A stretch of DNA of 64,000 nt from Streptomyces sp. CG 926 (lineage in GTDB: Bacteria; Actinomycetota; Actinomycetes; Streptomycetales; Streptomycetaceae): contig NZ_QGGZ01000009.1 in assembly GCF_003148825.1 (NCBI RefSeq), forward strand, positions 186,001 through 250,000, in the 5' to 3' direction. Both the position numbers and the translations under genes were made by a program. Under the pieces are notes generated by a model that made no database searches, was not told the DNA's origin, and saw nothing but the letters and a program-made list of their open reading frames with translations. Shown here piece after piece: positions 9,137 through 16,946 of this stretch; within the stretch, counting starts at the first letter, position 1; each line of letters begins with the position of its first letter.

Positions 9137-10765
9137 TTACTCGGCCGGTTCGACGCCCGCGTGCAGCAGGCCGTAGGTGAACGCGTCCTCCAGGGCCTGC
9201 CAGGACGCCGCGATCACGTTCGGGGCCACGCCGACCGTGGACCACTCGCGCTCGCCGTCGGTGGTGGCGATCAGCACGCGGGTCGTGGACTCCGTACCGT
9301 GCGTGCCTTCCAGGATGCGGACCTTGTAGTCGACGAGCTCGAACTTGGCGAGCTGCGGGTAGAACCGCTCCAGCGCCACCCGCAGCGCCCGGTCCAGCGC
9401 GTTGACCGGGCCGTTGCCCTCCGCCGTGGCGACGATGCGCTCGCCCTTGGCCCACAGCTTGACCGTGGCCTCGTTGGCGTGGGTGCCGTCCGGGCGGTCC
9501 TCGATGATCGCCCGCCAGGACTCGACACGGAAGTACTTGCGGGCGCGGCCCTCGGCCTCGGCGCGCAGCAGCAGCTCGAAGGAGGCGTCGGCGGCCTCGT
9601 AGGTGTAGCCCTTGAGCTCGCGCTCCTTGACCCGCTCCACGACCCGGGAGATCAGCGCGCGGTCCCCGCCCAGCTCGACGCCGAGCTCCTTGCCCTTGAG
9701 CTCGATGGAGGCGCGGCCGGCCATGTCGGAGACCAGCATCCGCATGGTGTTGCCGACCCGCTCGGGGTCGATGTGCTGGTAGAGGTCGGGGTCGACCTTG
9801 ATGGCCGAGGCGTGCAGGCCCGCCTTGTGCGCGAAGGCGGAGACGCCGACGTAGGGCTGGTGCGTGGAGGGGGTGAGGTTCACGACCTCGGCGATGGCGT
9901 GCGAGATCCGGGTCATCTCGGCGAGCGCCCCGTCGGGGAGCACCTTGCGCCCGTACTTGATCTCCAGGGCGGCGACGACGGGGAAGAGGTTGGCGTTGCC
10001 GACGCGTTCGCCGTAGCCGTTCGCCGTGCACTGGACGTGGGTGGCGCCCGCGTCCACCGCGGCCAGTGTGTTGGCGACGGCGCAGCCGGTGTCGTCCTGG
10101 GCGTGGATGCCCAGACGGGCGCCGGTGTCGGCGAGGACGGTGGCGACGGTCGCGGTCACCTGGGCGGGCAGCATGCCGCCGTTGGTGTCGCAGAGGATGA
10201 CCACGTCGGCGCCGGCCTCGTGGGCGGCGCGGACGACGGACTTGGCGTACTCCGGGTTGGCCCGGTAGCCGTCGAAGAAGTGCTCGCAGTCGACGAAGAC
10301 GCGGCGGCCCTGGGCGACCAGGTGGGAGACGGTGTCGCGGACCATCTCCAGGTTCTCGTCGAGCGTGGTGCGCAGGGCGAGTTCGACGTGGCGGTCGTGG
10401 GACTTGGCGACGAGCGTGATGACCGGGGCGCCGGATTCCAGCAGGGCCCGCACCTGCGGGTCCTGGTCGGCGGAACCGCCCGCGCGCCGGGTCGCGCCGA
10501 AGGCGACCAGCTGGGCGTTCTTGAAGGAGATCTCCGCACGGGCGCGGGAGAAGAACTCGGTGTCACGGGGGTTGGCGCCGGGCCAGCCGCCCTCGATGAA
10601 GCCCACTCCGAAGTCGTCCAGGTGCCGGGCGATCGTCAGCTTGTCGGCGACCGTGAGGTTGATGCCCTCACGCTGGGCGCCGTCACGCAGGGTGGTGTCG
10701 AAGACGTGGAAGCTGTCGTCCAGGCCTTCTGACAACACAGTTGCCGCCTCTGGTGTCGTCGTCAT
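9137..10765 (-). CDS. cimA: Citramalate synthase
   Basis: This 542-residue member of the DRE-TIM metallolyase family condenses pyruvate and acetyl-CoA to (R)-citramalate, a threonine-independent route to 2-ketobutyrate and isoleucine. The N-terminal HMGL-like barrel has DTTLRDGAQREGINLT (about 23-38), CDTNGG, and the metal-binding HAQDDTGCAVAN motif. The C-terminal LeuA-type dimerisation/allosteric domain runs from about residue 400. The IEGGWPG and EHFFDG motifs are typical of actinomycete CimA, which is often annotated as a second 2-isopropylmalate synthase. The Ile-Ile leader peptide upstream supports a role in isoleucine synthesis rather than leucine. The ATG at 10765 is preceded by AGGAG. 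Confidence 0.9.
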   Translation of the reverse strand: MTTTPEAATVLSEGLDDSFHVFDTTLRDGAQREGINLTVADKLTIARHLDDFGVGFIEGGWPGANPRDTEFFSRARAEISFKNAQLVAFGATRRAGGSADQDPQVRALLESGAPVITLVAKSHDRHVELALRTTLDENLEMVRDTVSHLVAQGRRVFVDCEHFFDGYRANPEYAKSVVRAAHEAGADVVILCDTNGGMLPAQVTATVATVLADTGARLGIHAQDDTGCAVANTLAAVDAGATHVQCTANGYGERVGNANLFPVVAALEIKYGRKVLPDGALAEMTRISHAIAEVVNLTPSTHQPYVGVSAFAHKAGLHASAIKVDPDLYQHIDPERVGNTMRMLVSDMAGRASIELKGKELGVELGGDRALISRVVERVKERELKGYTYEAADASFELLLRAEAEGRARKYFRVESWRAIIEDRPDGTHANEATVKLWAKGERIVATAEGNGPVNALDRALRVALERFYPQLAKFELVDYKVRILEGTHGTESTTRVLIATTDGEREWSTVGVAPNVIAASWQALEDAFTYGLLHAGVEPAE

Positions 10766-10882
10766 GCTGATCTGACTCCTGTCGGATGAGTGGTTCCGGA
10801 TGCCCGCCGAAGGGGGCAGGCCGCCGTCACTGCCCCCATCATCGCGCGCGGTCGGGTCCCGGCACGGATGGTCCGGGAAACG

Positions 10883-10910
10883 AAAAAACCTCTCGCGGGT
10901 AGCGAGAGGT
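10883..10910 (-). terminator. Attenuator terminator in the cimA leader
   Basis: On the minus strand ACCTCTCGC pairs perfectly with GCGAGAGGT (9 bp, 5-base loop) and is followed at once by a run of six T (A-run 10883-10888 on the plus strand). It lies 118 bases before the cimA start and 53 bases after the leader-peptide stop. True U-tract terminators are uncommon in Streptomyces, which makes an attenuator role likely. Confidence 0.85.
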
Positions 10911-10932
10911 CTGCGCGCGGGTCCGAGGCACG

Positions 10933-10973
10933 GTGGCCGCTTCCGCGAAGTTCTTCCGCGGTTCAGCGGCCAC
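10933..10973 (-). promoter_or_regulatory. Leader hairpin overlapping the leader-peptide stop codon
   Basis: GTGGCCGCT (10933-10941) pairs with AGCGGCCAC (10965-10973), with a nested CCGCG/CGCGG stem (10943-10947 with 10957-10961). The promoter-side arm covers the end of the leader ORF, so ribosome position would decide whether it forms. Confidence 0.65.
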
Positions 10974-11004
10974 TGGGGACCGGCGCGCTGCTGGCGATAA
11001 TCAT
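10963..11004 (-). CDS. cimA leader peptide MIIASSAPVPSGR
   Basis: This is a 13-residue ORF whose second and third codons are both Ile (ATT ATC). Stalling at these codons when charged Ile-tRNA is scarce would leave the following hairpin unformed and change terminator folding. It is the only short ORF immediately before the hairpin/terminator pair and has the layout of an amino-acid biosynthesis attenuator. A GAGCAGGCACGG/GCTCAGCTC stretch precedes the ATG, but no strong ribosome site is seen, so translation is inferred. Confidence 0.7.
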   Translation of the reverse strand: MIIASSAPVPSGR

Positions 11005-11111
11005 GAGCTGAGCAGGCACGGCGGCAGTCTGCCACACCGCTCGCCGCGGATGGACAGGCATCTCAGCATGCGGGCAGCGCGACCGTGACGGGTGTCGCGC
11101 CGATGCGGGGG

Positions 11112-11732
11112 CTACGTCCGGGGAGCGAGGGTCTCCGTCAGGAATTCCCGCACGTGGGCGAGGATCGCCGGTCGGTCGACCGTCGGCAGGCCCACCGCCA
11201 GCTGGATGCTGAATCCGTCGAGCAGGGCCCGGATCCGGGTCGCCACGCGTTCGGCGTCGACCGGACGGAACTCCCCGCGCGAGATGCCCTCGGCGAGGAG
11301 GGCCACCAGGTCGCGGTGCCAGGCGCCCTCGATGGCCGCCTGCCGGTCGCGCTCCTGGGGGCCGGCGTTCTGGGAGCGGTTCCAGACCTCCAGCCACAGC
11401 GTCCAGTGCGGGTCGCGGGGCTGCGTGGGCACGTAGAGGTCCACGTACGCCCGCAGGCGCTCGGCCACCGGACCGCGGCGGGCGAGCAGGGCCCGCCGCT
11501 CGCCGCCCAGCTCCGCCTCGCTCCACTCCAGGGTCTGCAGCAGGAGCTCGTCCTTGCTGCGGAAGTAGTAGAGGAGGTGGCCGCTGCTCATGCCGACCTC
11601 GCGGCCCAGTCCGGCCATGGTCAGGCCTTCCAGGCCGCGCTCGGCGATCGTGGCCATGGCGGCGACGAGTACGTCCTCGCGCGGGGGCGCGTTCTTCCGC
11701 GCCGCGCGTACCGGTACTCCACCCGCCACCAT
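11112..11732 (-). CDS. TetR family transcriptional regulator
   Basis: This 206-residue protein has an N-terminal TetR helix-turn-helix at about residues 15-62 (ATIAERGLEGLTMAGLGREV, then MSSGHLLYYFRSKDELLLQT) and a longer helical ligand domain of the BetI-like C-terminal type. The ATG at 11732 has AAGGAG seven bases upstream, which rules out longer starts. It lies 40 bases downstream of the agmatine deiminase gene on the same strand, so it probably belongs to the urease-like/agmatine operon and controls it. The ligand is unknown; a polyamine or urea-type metabolite would fit the context. Confidence 0.88.
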   Translation of the reverse strand: MVAGGVPVRAARKNAPPREDVLVAAMATIAERGLEGLTMAGLGREVGMSSGHLLYYFRSKDELLLQTLEWSEAELGGERRALLARRGPVAERLRAYVDLYVPTQPRDPHWTLWLEVWNRSQNAGPQERDRQAAIEGAWHRDLVALLAEGISRGEFRPVDAERVATRIRALLDGFSIQLAVGLPTVDRPAILAHVREFLTETLAPRT

Positions 11733-11772
11733 GGACCCACTCCTTGTCGGTCGGCTGCCGGTCGTCTGCGGA

Positions 11773-12807
11773 TCAGACCTTCGGCTGCTGCTGGGTGATG
11801 CAATGGATGCCGCCACCCCCGGCGAAAATCGTACGTGCGTCGACGAGGGTCACGGTCCGCTCGGGGAACAGTCCGCGGAAGATCTCGGCGGCCTCCTCGT
11901 CACGCGGGTCGTCGAAGGCGCACAGCACGACACCGCCGTTGCACAGGTAGTGATTGATGTACGAGTAGTCCACCCACTCACCGTCCTCCTCCAGCACGGT
12001 CGGCGCCGGGATCTCCACGACCTCCAGCTGCCGCCCGCGGGCGTCGGTGGACGCGCGCAGGATGGCCGCGATGGTCTTGCAGCGCTCGTGGTCCGGGTGG
12101 GCCGGGTCGGGCTGGGTGTGGACCATGACGACGCCGGGGCGGGCGAAGGCCGCGACGATGTCGACGTGACCCTGGGTGCCGTAGGTGCCGTAGTCGCCGG
12201 CCAGACCGTACGGCAGCCAGATCGCCTTGGTGGTGCCGAGGTGCGCGTGGATCTCGGCCTCCACCTGTTGGCGGGTCCAGCCGGGGTTGCGGCCCTCGCC
12301 GAGCTGGACGGTGTCGGTGAGGAGAACGGTGCCCTCGCCGTCGACGTGGAGGGCGCCGCCCTCGTTGACGAGTTCGGTGCTGTAGGTGCGGGTGCCGATC
12401 ACGTCCGAGACGTGGCGGGCGATCTTCGAGTCGTGGTCCCAGCGGGCCCACTCCTGGGCACCCCAGCCGTTGAAGGTCCAGTCGACGGCGGCGAGCTCGC
12501 CGGCGTCGTTGGTGACGAAGGTCGGGCCGATGTCGCGCATCCAGGCGTCGTCGAGTTCCTGCTCGACCAGCTGTACGTCGTCCCCGACGACGGCGCGGGC
12601 GCTCTCCGCGTCGCCGGGCGAGACCACGAGGGTCACCGGCTCGTACGCGCGGACGGCGCGGGCTACGGCGCCCCAGGCCTCGCGGGCCTCGGCGAGCTCC
12701 TGCGCGTTGGTGAAGGTGGGGTTGGGGCTGGGCCAGGCCATCCAGGTGCGCTCGTGGGGCGTCCACTCGGCGGGCATCCGGAAGCCGTCGTTCACAGGCT
12801 TGGTCAT
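11773..12807 (-). CDS. aguA: Agmatine deiminase
   Basis: This 344-residue enzyme of the porphyromonas-type peptidylarginine deiminase family hydrolyses agmatine to N-carbamoylputrescine and ammonia. The family signatures are present: MPAEWTPHERTWMAWP near the start, DDAWMRDIGPTF, and the Cys nucleophile at residue 336 in GGGGIHCITQQQP, with a conserved His in GTYGTQGHVDIV. Length is normal. It sits 30 bases downstream of the urease alpha-like gene. No N-carbamoylputrescine amidase is adjacent, so a linear agmatine-to-putrescine pathway cannot be completed from this cluster alone. Confidence 0.9.
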   Translation of the reverse strand: MTKPVNDGFRMPAEWTPHERTWMAWPSPNPTFTNAQELAEAREAWGAVARAVRAYEPVTLVVSPGDAESARAVVGDDVQLVEQELDDAWMRDIGPTFVTNDAGELAAVDWTFNGWGAQEWARWDHDSKIARHVSDVIGTRTYSTELVNEGGALHVDGEGTVLLTDTVQLGEGRNPGWTRQQVEAEIHAHLGTTKAIWLPYGLAGDYGTYGTQGHVDIVAAFARPGVVMVHTQPDPAHPDHERCKTIAAILRASTDARGRQLEVVEIPAPTVLEEDGEWVDYSYINHYLCNGGVVLCAFDDPRDEEAAEIFRGLFPERTVTLVDARTIFAGGGGIHCITQQQPKV

Positions 12808-12837
12808 GGCAGGCAGATCCTTACGGGCGGTGCTGAC

Positions 12838-14571
12838 TTACAGGAAGTACAGGCGGTTGAGGGAGACCGATTCGGCAGCTTCGGAGCGCAGCGGTTCCCC
12901 GTCGAGGGAGACCAGTCCGCTGCGCGCGTCCACATCGACCGCGCCCACCCGGGAGTTGAACAGGAGGTCCTTGGGGCCGATCCCCCGGGTGCCGCGGACG
13001 GCCACGCGGCGTCGGCGGGTCGGCATCGCATCGCTGCCGAGGGCCGCGGCCGCGGCGGAGACGAAGGCGACGGAGATGTCGGCGGCCGTGGCCCCGTACG
13101 AGCCGAACTGCGGGCCGAGGACGAGCGGTTCGCAGGTGTCGGTGGCGGCGTTGGGGTCGCCGGTGACTCCGTAGGCGGGGAAGCCGGACTTCAGCACGAG
13201 TTGGGGCTTGGCGCCGAAGAACTGCGGTCGCCACAGGACGATGTCGGCGAGTTTGCCGACCTCGATGGAGCCGATCTCGTGGGCGAGTCCGTGGGCGAGG
13301 GCGGGGTTGATGGTGAGCTTGGCGATGTAGCGCAGGACGCGGGCGTTGTCGTCGCCCTCGCCGTCGCCGTCCATCGGACCGAGTTCGCCCTTCATCTTGG
13401 CGGCCATGGCGAAGGTCCGGCGGATCGTCTCGCCCGCGCGGCCCATGCCCTGGGCGTCGGAGGAGGTGATGCCGATCGCGCCGAGGTCGTGGAGGACGTC
13501 CTCGGCGCCCATGGTCCCGGCGCGGATCCGGTCTCGGGCCATGGCGGCGTCGCCGGGCAGGTCGGGCTTGAGGTCGTGGACCGAGACGATCATGCCGTAG
13601 TGCTCGGCGACCGCGTCCCGCCCGAACGGCAGCGTGGGATTGGTGGAGGAGCCGATGACGTTCGGTACGCCCGCCATCTTCAACACGTTGGGAACATGAC
13701 CGCCGCCACAGCCCTCGATGTGGAAGGCGTGGATGGTCCGGCCGTCCAACACCCGCAGGGTGTCCTCGACCGACAGGCACTCGTTCAGCCCGTCGCTGTG
13801 CAGGGCCACCTGCACGTCGTGCTCCTCCGCCACCCGCAGCGCGGTGTCCAGGGCCCGGGTGTGCGCGCCCATGTCCTCGTGCACCTTGAAGCCGGACGCG
13901 CCGCCCTCGGCGAGGGCCTCGACCAGCGGGGCGGCGTCCGAGGAGGAGCCGCGGGCGAGGAAGCCGATGTTGACGGGCCAGGCGTCGAAGGCGTTGAAGG
14001 CGTGCTTCAGTGCCCACGGGGAGTTGACGCCGACGCCCCAGACGGGGCCGAACTCCTGGCCGATGATCGTGGTGACACCCGCGGCGAGCGAGGCTTCCAT
14101 GATGCGCGGGGAGAGCAGGTGGACGTGGGTGTCCACGGCGCCGGCGGTGGCGATCAGGCCTTCGCCGGAGACGATCGAGGTGCCGGTGCCGACGACCACG
14201 TCGACGCCGTCGAGGGTGTCGGGGTTGCCGGCCCGACCGATCGCGTGGATCCGACCCTCGCGGATACCGATCGACACCTTGCGGATGCCGAGCACGGCGT
14301 CGATGACCAGCACGTTGCTGATGACCACGTCGCAGGTCTCGCGGACCGCCGCGGCCTTCAGATGCAGGCCGTCACGGGCCGTCTTGCCGAAACCGGCCAG
14401 GAACTCGTCACCCGGCTTCTGCGCGTCGTGCTCCACGCGGACGGTCAGCCCGCTATCGCCGAGTCGCACCCGGTCCCCGGCGCGGGGGCCGAAGACGGAC
14501 GCGTACTCGTGGGGGTCGATGTGCCGGCTGCCCGGCGCGCAATGATCGCTGTGGGGGGTCTGACGGCTCAT
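12838..14571 (-). CDS. ureC: Divergent urease alpha subunit
   Basis: This 577-residue protein is a urease alpha-type amidohydrolase. Nickel-site residues are all present: DTHVH (His149, His151), the lysine to be carbamylated in GFKVHED (Lys229, His231), HSDGLNE (His258), HAFHIEG (His284) and SSDAQ (Asp372). Three places differ from classical ureases. HEDWG reads HEDMG. The mobile-flap Cys (Cys319 in Klebsiella numbering) aligns with Val331. The flap HH reads HD, so only the catalytic His (His332) is kept. Length matches UreC. It overlaps the gamma-beta fusion gene by ATGA. No ureDEFG accessory genes are in the window. It may hydrolyse urea weakly or another carbamide. Confidence 0.85.
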   Translation of the reverse strand: MSRQTPHSDHCAPGSRHIDPHEYASVFGPRAGDRVRLGDSGLTVRVEHDAQKPGDEFLAGFGKTARDGLHLKAAAVRETCDVVISNVLVIDAVLGIRKVSIGIREGRIHAIGRAGNPDTLDGVDVVVGTGTSIVSGEGLIATAGAVDTHVHLLSPRIMEASLAAGVTTIIGQEFGPVWGVGVNSPWALKHAFNAFDAWPVNIGFLARGSSSDAAPLVEALAEGGASGFKVHEDMGAHTRALDTALRVAEEHDVQVALHSDGLNECLSVEDTLRVLDGRTIHAFHIEGCGGGHVPNVLKMAGVPNVIGSSTNPTLPFGRDAVAEHYGMIVSVHDLKPDLPGDAAMARDRIRAGTMGAEDVLHDLGAIGITSSDAQGMGRAGETIRRTFAMAAKMKGELGPMDGDGEGDDNARVLRYIAKLTINPALAHGLAHEIGSIEVGKLADIVLWRPQFFGAKPQLVLKSGFPAYGVTGDPNAATDTCEPLVLGPQFGSYGATAADISVAFVSAAAAALGSDAMPTRRRRVAVRGTRGIGPKDLLFNSRVGAVDVDARSGLVSLDGEPLRSEAAESVSLNRLYFL

Positions 14572-15278
14572 GCCCGACCTCCGTCCTCGTGTGCGGCGAA
14601 GACGCCGAGGTAGCCGCAGGCCGCCGCGCGACGCAGGGCCTCGTCCTTGGCTCCGGGGGCGTCCAGGGGGCCGTCGACCAGTCCCGCGAAGCCGATCGCG
14701 ATGCGGTCGCCCCCGATGGGGACGAGGCCCACCTCGCCCTCGCCGTGGGGGTCGAACCGTACGGACGAGCCCGCCGGCACGCACAGCCGCATGCCGTAGG
14801 CCGCGGCCCGGTCGAAGTCGAGCCGAGGGTTCGCCTCGAAGAAGTGGAAGTGCGAGGTCACGCTCACCGGAACGGCGGCGGTGTTGCGCACCCGCAGGTG
14901 CAGGACCGGCTCGGGCTGGGGGGCGCCGGGGCCGGGGAGGACCGCGCCCGGGGCGTCGTCGCCGAGCGGGACCGCGCCCTGGATGGGGGACGAGACCACC
15001 GCGAGGCGGGATCCGTCGTCGAAGACGGCCTCCACGTGGACCTCGGTGACCACGTCGGCGACGCCCGGCAGCACATCGCCGGGACCCAGCACACCGCGGG
15101 CCTCCTCGATGGCCTCCGCGAGCCGCTTGCCGTCGCGCGCCGCCTCGCAGACCGTGTCCGCGATCAGCGCGGTGGCCTCCGGGACATTCAGTTTCAGGCC
15201 ACGGGCCCGGCGGGCCCTGGCCAGCTCCGCAGCGCTGCGGAGCAGCAGCCGGTCGCGCTCCGTAGGAGTCAGCCGCAC
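14568..15278 (-). CDS. ureAB: Urease gamma-beta fusion protein
   Basis: This 236-residue fusion of urease gamma (about 1-100) and beta (about 105-215) structural subunits resembles the Helicobacter-type UreA arrangement. The gamma part has MRLTPTERDRLLLRSAAELA and NVPEATALIAD. The beta part has VTSHFHFFEANPRLDFDRAA and GMRLCVPAGSSVRF. It ends with a short Ala/Gly tail. The 4-base overlap with the alpha gene indicates coupled translation and a fixed alpha:(gamma-beta) ratio. It is divergent from the NCS1 permease, with a palindrome in the shared upstream region. Confidence 0.88.
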   Translation of the reverse strand: MRLTPTERDRLLLRSAAELARARRARGLKLNVPEATALIADTVCEAARDGKRLAEAIEEARGVLGPGDVLPGVADVVTEVHVEAVFDDGSRLAVVSSPIQGAVPLGDDAPGAVLPGPGAPQPEPVLHLRVRNTAAVPVSVTSHFHFFEANPRLDFDRAAAYGMRLCVPAGSSVRFDPHGEGEVGLVPIGGDRIAIGFAGLVDGPLDAPGAKDEALRRAAACGYLGVFAAHEDGGRA

Positions 15279-15306
15279 GCCGATCCACCACCTCTTGAGT
15301 CGATGG

Positions 15307-15325
15307 GTTAGAGCATCACTCTAAC
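15307..15325. promoter_or_regulatory. Inverted repeat GTTAGAG-N5-CTCTAAC
   Basis: A perfect 7+7 inverted repeat lies 29 bases upstream of the urease fusion start, in the divergent region shared with the permease. Its size and place fit a dimeric repressor site, perhaps for the TetR protein at the end of the operon. Confidence 0.5.
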
Positions 15326-15367
15326 TCTTCATTTCCTTGCAGGGAATCATTGACCTGGGGGGCGGCC

Positions 15368-15392
15368 TTGAGTCACATTGAGTGTCGCTCAA
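15368..15392. promoter_or_regulatory. TTGAG repeats before the permease gene
   Basis: TTGAG occurs at 15368 and 15378, and the second copy forms a TTGAG-N5-CTCAA palindrome ending at 15392, about 40 bases before the permease start. It could be a second operator. Confidence 0.35.
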
Positions 15393-15434
15393 ACAAAGCG
15401 CAACCACCCCCCGCCCTGCCAAGGGAGTCCCCCC

Positions 15435-16862
15435 ATGCCCATCGAACAGCGCGGAGTCGACACCATCCCCGAGGACGAGCGGACGAGTGGTCCCCGTGAC
15501 CTGATCTCGATCCTTCTCGGCTCCAACCTCTGCCTCGGTGTGATCGTCTTCGGCTGGCTGCCCCCGTCCTTCGGACTGGGCCTGTGGCCCTCGGTCACCG
15601 CCATCGTGACCGGCACGCTCGTCGGTATCGCCTTCACCGCGCCGCTGGCACTCGTCTCCCTGCGCACCGCGACCAACCTCTCGACCTCCAGCGGCGCACA
15701 GTTCGGCGTCCGCGGCCGGCTCGTGGGCTCGGTGGTGGGTCTGCTGCTCTCGCTCGGCTACACCGCGCTCACCCTGTGGATCGGCGGCGACGTGATGGTG
15801 GGCGTCCTCTCGCGGCTCACCGGGCTGCCGGACACCGGGGCCACGCGAGGCGTGATGTACGGCGTACTCGCCGCGTGCACCGTCGTCGCGGCGGTCTTCG
15901 GCTACCGGCTGCTGCTGCGCATGAGCAAGATCCTGGCCATCGGCATGGTGGTGCTGCTGGCCATCGGCCTCTTCGCCTACTCCGGGGACTTCACCACCGC
16001 CGCCCCGCCGGACACCGCGTACCTGCTCGGCTCCTTCTGGCCGACCTGGATCCTCGCCGCCGTCGCCGCCGGGCTCAGCGGCCCGGTCGCCTTCATCACC
16101 CTGCTCGGCGACTACACCCGCTACATCTCCCCGCACCGGCACAGCTCCCGCAAGGTGCTCTGGGCCACCGGCTTCGGCCTGCTCTTCGGCCTCCTGGTCC
16201 CGCAGCTCTTCGGCACCTACACGGCGCTCGCCGCCCGGGCCGGGGCCGAGTACGCCGGCCCGCTGGTGGCGGCTTCGCCCTTCTGGTACCTGGTCCCGCT
16301 GCTCGCCGCCGCCGCTGCCGGCTCCGTCGGCAACGCCGGGCTGATGCTCTACTCGATGGGCCTCGACCTCGACGCCATCGTGCCCAAGGCCACCCGGACC
16401 ACCGCCACCCTGGTCGCGGCGGCCGTCGCCACGGCCTTCGTCTTCATCGGCTCCTTCGAGTGGGACGTGCAGTCCGCGATGACCTCGTTCGTGCTGCTGC
16501 TGACCGCGATCGGCACCCCATGGGCCGTGATCACCCTCATCGGTTACGTGCGCTGCCGCGGCCGCTACGACGCCGACGCGCTGCAGGTCTTCAACCGCCG
16601 CTCGGTGGGCGGCGTCTACTGGTTCCGCTCCGGCTGGAACCTCGCCGCCACCGCCTCGTGGGCGATCGGCGCCGGCGTCGGCCTGCTCGCCGTGACCACC
16701 CCCTTCTACGAGGGCCCGCTGCTCGCCCTCACCGGCGGCGTGGACTGCTCGTTCGTCCTGTCCGGACTGACCGGTGGGCTCGTCTACGCCGCGCTCACCG
16801 CCCGCCGCTCCCCCGCCCCGGCCGTGGCGGTCGCCGCCGCCGAGGAGCCGGCGAACGCCTGA
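15435..16862 (+). CDS. NCS1 family nucleobase:cation symporter
   Basis: This 475-residue integral membrane protein belongs to the NCS1 (CodB/purine-cytosine permease) family, with about 12 hydrophobic segments. Family features include LGSNLCLGVIVFGWL in the first helix, the LGDYTRYISP motif after helix 6, and a GGDVMVG segment. Substrates of relatives are cytosine, purines, hydantoins or allantoin; which applies cannot be decided here. The ATG at 15435 follows AAGGGAG. It diverges from the urease-like operon, so it may import the nitrogen compound that the operon breaks down. Confidence 0.87.
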   Translation: MPIEQRGVDTIPEDERTSGPRDLISILLGSNLCLGVIVFGWLPPSFGLGLWPSVTAIVTGTLVGIAFTAPLALVSLRTATNLSTSSGAQFGVRGRLVGSVVGLLLSLGYTALTLWIGGDVMVGVLSRLTGLPDTGATRGVMYGVLAACTVVAAVFGYRLLLRMSKILAIGMVVLLAIGLFAYSGDFTTAAPPDTAYLLGSFWPTWILAAVAAGLSGPVAFITLLGDYTRYISPHRHSSRKVLWATGFGLLFGLLVPQLFGTYTALAARAGAEYAGPLVAASPFWYLVPLLAAAAAGSVGNAGLMLYSMGLDLDAIVPKATRTTATLVAAAVATAFVFIGSFEWDVQSAMTSFVLLLTAIGTPWAVITLIGYVRCRGRYDADALQVFNRRSVGGVYWFRSGWNLAATASWAIGAGVGLLAVTTPFYEGPLLALTGGVDCSFVLSGLTGGLVYAALTARRSPAPAVAVAAAEEPANA

Positions 16863-16880
16863 GACCACGCCCCGTACGTA

Positions 16881-16927
16881 CGCCACAGGCCCGCACCCCG
16901 GACATCCGGGGGTGCGGGCCTGTGGCG
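16881..16927. terminator. Bidirectional terminator between permease and ilvE
   Basis: A perfect 19-bp stem (16881-16899 with 16909-16927) with a 9-base loop lies between converging genes. Confidence 0.85.
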
Positions 16928-16946
16928 TGAGCAGGACGCGCGGGGA

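Noticed and set aside
7668..10031. A 787-codon frame suggesting a fusion of the TPM protein with an upstream domain
   Set aside because: The upstream part is the wrong frame of cimA. A clear signal peptide starts at 9026.
11590..14613. A 1007-codon open frame on the plus strand opposite agmatine deiminase and urease alpha
   Set aside because: Its Gly/Val/Asp/Arg-rich product is what the antisense frame of GC-biased coding DNA gives. The minus strand holds genes with full enzyme motifs.
15321..16886. A 521-codon minus-strand frame opposite the NCS1 permease
   Set aside because: The product is a Gly/Glu/Gln/His-rich string typical of an antisense frame; the plus strand has a normal 12-helix permease.
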